Assembly: GCF_900005765.1 (NCBI RefSeq) | Contig: NC_041682.1 | Span: 313,636-377,635 of the forward strand | Source of the DNA: Plasmodium relictum | Taxonomy: Eukaryota > Apicomplexa > Aconoidasida > Haemosporida > Plasmodiidae | Length of the DNA: 64,000 nt | Reading direction: 5' to 3' | Part shown: piece after piece, positions 59,795-64,000 of the stretch | Position numbering within the stretch: the stretch's first letter is position 1 | Layout: every line of letters starts with the position of its first letter | Translations under genes and position numbers: made by a program | Notes under the pieces: generated by a model | What the model was told of the DNA's origin: nothing | What the model saw: the letters and a program-made list of their open reading frames with translations, nothing else | The model's database searches: none

Positions 59795-61530
59795 ATGGAC
59801 AATAATTCAAAGGTAAATGAACATATAGAAAATTTAAATAATACAATAATACAAAAATACAAAATATGGGTTGATTTACCTGAAACGCGGAATATTTTGA
59901 GCACATCAGTGAGTAGAAGTTTTATTAATATTCCTTATGAAAAATATAAATTCAATTTGAGAAGAATGAATACAATAGATACTGCAGATTTAATCAATAA
60001 ACAAAAATTATGCGAATTACCAAAAATTTCTCACAAAAATATAAGCAATACAGAAAATATAAATGATTATAATAAAACGGATCAAATTAAGAGCATGAAT
60101 GGAGATATAAGTAATAATTCTAGTTTGAATGAAATAAAAGAAGAAAAAAAAAAAAATATGAATGTAACAAAAATAAAAAATCAAACGAATTTAAAAAGTG
60201 ACGATACAAATCCATCATTTGGGACACAATTTCACGAAAAGGGTAAAGAATAAAAAAATAATGAAATAACAAAATATATAAAAATAAATACATATAAAAA
60301 TACATTTAGATTAATTATGAAAAAAAATATTATATAGAAACAATATAAAAATAAATGTAACAAATATAGGATTATAAAAAAAAAAAATATAATGCGTGAA
60401 ACAAGAGAAAAATAAGTGCATTATTTTGTATAAATAAAATACATACTCAAAAATTATGACATGCATGTATACACACATAAATATTCATATAAAAATAAAA
60501 TATATATATTTTTGTTTAAAATTTTTTATAATAATGCTTTGAAAAAAAATGAAATGTTTTTCAATAGTTCAAAAGATAAATATTTCAATCAAAGAAAAAA
60601 AAAAAAAAAAAATTTTAGATAATATAATATTATTTTTTTTTATTTCTTTAAAGGAACATGCAATCCTTGTAGATACGAATGGACACGGGGATGCCATATG
60701 GGTAGGTTTTGCCGATTTTGTCATCATTCTTCGCATGTACCTTTAGGTACAGAACGAGTAGTACCAGATCCCAAAATTTTGGCTACTACCAAAGTTAGAC
60801 CGGAGAATATTTTAACTTTCAGAAAATTTGCGAGTATTTAACTTAAATAATAAAAAAAATTATATAATGCACTTTTTTGTTCTGTTGTATTTATGTACAG
60901 AGCAATGTTTTTTTTGGAATTTTCTTTTGAATAATAATATATATAATTTTATTTTACATAAATATTTTTTTTTTTTATTATGTGAATTTTCAATTCTTAG
61001 GTTATGCAACAAGTATGAATTCTTTGGCGGATGTTAATTCTTCAAATTATATATATGAAGACAAAGTGAAAACATATAATAATAATAAAATTAGTAGTCC
61101 AAATAGAAACAACTTAAATAATACAAATAATTATAAAAATGGAAATAGCTATAAAAATAGTTCCAATTTAAAAAAAACTAGTAATTACAAAAGCACAAGC
61201 AATTATAAAAACACAAAAGTTTATAAAAATACAAACATTTATAAAAACGCCGATAACTTTGTAAGCATAAATAACCTAAACAATACAAGTTATCTTAACT
61301 TTAAATATTATAATGACACAAACTATTTTAATAATTACGAAAATTTATCATATTGTTATAATAGAACAAAGTTATTTTCAAATAATAAAGATAATGAATT
61401 TCATAAAACATTGGATCCCTTTTCAAAAAACAAGGATACATTAAAAAATTTTAAAGAATTGAACTCTATTACTAAGGAATATGCTATAAAAACTATCAAT
61501 TCATATCAAAGAATCAAATTAGTTTCTTAA
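59795..61530 (+). CDS. CCCH zinc-finger protein, 3 exons
   Basis: Exons 59795-60242, 60654-60833 and 61001-61530, both introns GT..AG in phase 1, give 385 residues. The conserved middle exon encodes GTCNPCRYEWTRGCHMGRFC followed by RFCHHSSH, a single CCCH finger of spacing C-x7-C-x5-C-x3-H, of the type that binds RNA. The frame reads straight through an internal GT and AG (60,701 to 60,745), so that stretch is kept as coding. The first exon is polar; the third is Asn/Tyr/Lys-rich with degenerate YKNT-like repeats around residues 250-300. Such proteins usually regulate mRNA stability or translation, but no target can be named. Confidence 0.8.
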
Positions 61531-62918
61531 AACGAATAAAAATAATAAAACAATTAAAGTAATATAATTTAATACTCTGTTGTTAAATAAGTAAAAAATT
61601 TATATTTTATTTTTAATTGAAACACACATTTAAAAAAAAAAATCTATCTTTTTAATAGAAAAAAAAAAAAAAAAATAAATAAATAATAAAAAGAAAAAAT
61701 ATATATGTATATACAATAAATCAAGCAAAATAATTTCAGTTCATTTTATGTCTTTTTATTTTTTAAATGTAAGAATAATATATATATTAATTTTATTGAT
61801 AATTTTATAATAAATAATATAGGAAAAAAGAAAAATAGTAAAATTAAAAATGTGAGTATCTTCTTTTTATATAAACTTTTAATAAATTTTTATTTGAACC
61901 GTTTTTGAAAAAAAGAAAAATATAATATTTTCTTTTACATATATATAAATGTTATTTTAATAATTCACATTTTATTTGTGATGTCTTGGTAATGTTCTAA
62001 CATATTATCATTTAAGGAATTATTCTTTCTTTCAGTTTATTTTATTTATTTTTATTTTGTATTATTATTAAATATATATATTTAAAAAAAAAATGTATAT
62101 ATATGGTTAATTGGAAATATAATGTGCATGTAAATTCATCTATGCTCTCAATGAGATTATAAATTATTAAAATACGTATTAAAAATAAAATATATATAAA
62201 TCAATTATATATATTAAATAAATTTTTACTGAAATATATATAATATATATTTTATTTTAAATAAAATATCATATTATCTTTTTTTTAAATAGTAACATAT
62301 TCTATATTTTGTTCATTTATATTCTATAAATTTAGTTTTTTCTTTAAATAAATATGTATATACATGATTATTTCTTTTTTTTTTTCTGATTTAGTTCTAA
62401 AAAAATGTATAATGTACTTCAGTTGTTTACTGTATATTTTTTTAAAAGAAACTTTCTTCGTATGATTTTTATGTAAAAAAATATTTTTAATCTTGATTTT
62501 ATTCTTAAAAATCCTAAATAACTCATATTCAAATTTTATAGAATTAAAAAATTGCCCCCTATAAAAAAATTTAGAAAAAAAAAAAAATAATTCAGTACCA
62601 AAAAAATAAAAACTCTATATTATCTTTATTCTACATAAAAAAGTTATTTAAAGGAAAGTTATAATCAATTTTTTTTTTTTTTTTTGCACACAATATAAAT
62701 ATTTTGATTTCTATGACAAAAAAAAAAAAAAAAAAAAAAAATAAGATAATGTTACAAATATCTCAAGAACGTGTATATATGTCTATTTATATGCATGAAG
62801 AAATATAAAAGCAGAAATGAAAAAAGGTAATTTTTAAAAGAGTTTAAAAAAATACATATAAATATATATATAATACATCTTTGAAGAAATACTTTTTAAG
62901 AACTTATTTCTTTGTATA
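61531..62918. other. Intergenic region between two same-strand genes
   Basis: A/T-rich spacer with an A24 run at 62,718-62,741, about 180 bp upstream of the next start. It holds a 3' untranslated region and a promoter. No gene is supported. Confidence 0.5.
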
Positions 62919-64000
62919 ATGAAAGATAAAGAATTTTCCATCAAAGATAAAATAGAGAAAGAATCTATTGCACTATTTAAAAAAAATTTATTAAAGGAAA
63001 GTTATAACTGGTTTAAAGATACAGATTATTTTGTTAAACTAAAAAATGAGAATAAATATTCTAACATAGAAAATAAAACGGAGACAAAAAATTTAGTAAC
63101 AGGTAGGGTACAACTAGGATGGGGAGGGACTTTTTTTTTATTATGTTGTGTTGTTGTAATATGTGATAACTCGGCATGGCAATCTTGTAACCACTATATA
63201 GATAGTATATTTTATTCTCCAGAATCTTTAACTCTTGTCTATTCTTTTCTTTTTATTGTTTACGCATTTCCTTTATTCATTTTTCATCAATGTTTAGGTT
63301 TAGTTTCGCAAGGTAATTATGTTAAATCTTGTAGAATGCTTTCATCACATTTAGGCATTTTAAGTATATTTTCTTTGTTTGGAACTATAACATTCTGCTC
63401 AAAAGAAATTTGTAATTTTTCAATTGAGTTACTACAAAACTTCTTAAGATTATTTAATAGTTCGAGGGAAAAAGAATATGGTATGACAAAAATATTTATT
63501 GATTTAACAAACAGAAAAAAAGATTGTTCTTCAATTCCTAACACCATATTTGTTGAATCATTAGATCAGTGTGTTTCTTTTAGTGATAAACTAATTGTAA
63601 ACTTTTATGAGAGCTTGTGGTTCATTGGAAATAAATACAATTATGTTTATTTAATAATAATTTCTACGATATTTATACTTTTTTGCTATTTCATTTTATT
63701 AAAAGAGAATTTCAGAGTTTTCAAATTTTTTATTTTTGTAATCATAATTAATTGGATAACTACCAAATCGGTTGTCATTATGAATACTTTTTTTTCTTAT
63801 ATTCCTCAACCAAGAAAAATATATGAAGAAATAGTTCTTATATTTAAAGAGGTAGGTTTTGTAAAATTAACTATTTTTTTATATGGTACTGTGGCAAGAA
63901 GTTCTTCTATTTTTATTTTAAGTACATTTGCTTCTTACTTTCATACGAACACAAATATATTAAAAATTAGTATTTGTACTTTTGCATTTTATATTTTAAA
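62919..64000 (+). CDS. Multipass membrane protein, possible SLC6-type transporter, C-terminus cut by window edge
   Basis: Open from the ATG at 62,919 to the window end, 360 residues visible. After a charged cytosolic N-terminus (about 60 residues) come at least six membrane helices. The first two resemble the start of a neurotransmitter:sodium symporter (SLC6): a WGG-containing helix 1 with ICDNSAWQSCNHY where SLC6 proteins have the unwound GNxWRFPY segment, then helix 2 ending FPLFIFHQCLGLVSQGNYVK, comparable to PLFxxELxLGQxSxxG. A large polar loop (near residues 185-225) separates helices 3 and 4, like the SLC6 extracellular loop 2. The core residues are heavily substituted, so substrate and ion coupling cannot be inferred. 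It is certainly a membrane protein; the SLC6 link is tentative. Confidence 0.6.
   Translation, partial: MKDKEFSIKDKIEKESIALFKKNLLKESYNWFKDTDYFVKLKNENKYSNIENKTETKNLVTGRVQLGWGGTFFLLCCVVVICDNSAWQSCNHYIDSIFYSPESLTLVYSFLFIVYAFPLFIFHQCLGLVSQGNYVKSCRMLSSHLGILSIFSLFGTITFCSKEICNFSIELLQNFLRLFNSSREKEYGMTKIFIDLTNRKKDCSSIPNTIFVESLDQCVSFSDKLIVNFYESLWFIGNKYNYVYLIIISTIFILFCYFILLKENFRVFKFFIFVIIINWITTKSVVIMNTFFSYIPQPRKIYEEIVLIFKEVGFVKLTIFLYGTVARSSSIFILSTFASYFHTNTNILKISICTFAFYIL

Noticed and set aside
59682-59906. Two minus-strand frames of His-Thr-Tyr-Ile repeats
   Set aside because: They come from the TA and TATG microsatellite and the antisense of the CCCH gene.

Overview
This is nuclear DNA from a malaria parasite (genus Plasmodium). 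The signs are very high A+T, long homopolymer and TA tracts between genes, short GT..AG introns, Asn/Lys-rich insertions inside conserved proteins, and recognisable Plasmodium genes: apicoplast ketoacyl-ACP synthase III, Rab5a with its Asn-rich insert, and the ookinete adhesin CTRP. The species cannot be fixed by eye. Base composition suggests the avian or the falciparum (Laverania) clade. The gene order and a CTRP with five vWA domains do not fit P. falciparum as I remember it, so an avian parasite such as P. gallinaceum or P. relictum is my best guess.

Left block (1-16,046): a partial TMEM65-GAF membrane protein (-), an eight-exon apicoplast KASIII (FabH, +), a six-exon CBP3/UQCC1-type cytochrome bc1 assembly factor (+), Rab5a (+), a 1,091-residue protein with weak FASTK/RAP-family character (-), and a 351-residue coiled-coil protein (+).

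Centre (16,047-26,191): a gene desert of about 10 kb. Its core at about 19,080-21,000 is roughly 95% A+T and built of imperfect tandem units of about 70 bp and 118 bp. This is the expected form of a Plasmodium regional centromere.

Right block (26,192-64,000): an unknown 1,103-residue two-exon protein (+), an unknown protein with C-terminal membrane segments (+), a ZSWIM7/SWS1-like SWIM protein (+), eIF4E (-), CTRP (+) behind a 4-kb divergent upstream region with clustered AP2-O-like motifs, a 13-exon SPEF2/CPC1-like gene with a degenerate adenylate kinase fold (+), a small secreted protein (-), mitochondrial ribosomal protein L47/uL29m (-), a three-exon CCCH zinc-finger protein (+), and a partial multipass membrane protein that may be an SLC6-type transporter (+).

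The genes do not form one pathway; this is ordinary eukaryotic gene order. From memory, the left block matches P. falciparum chromosome 2 and the right block chromosome 3, so the centromere would sit on the junction between two falciparum chromosome arms. No mobile element, CRISPR array, rRNA or tRNA was recognised.
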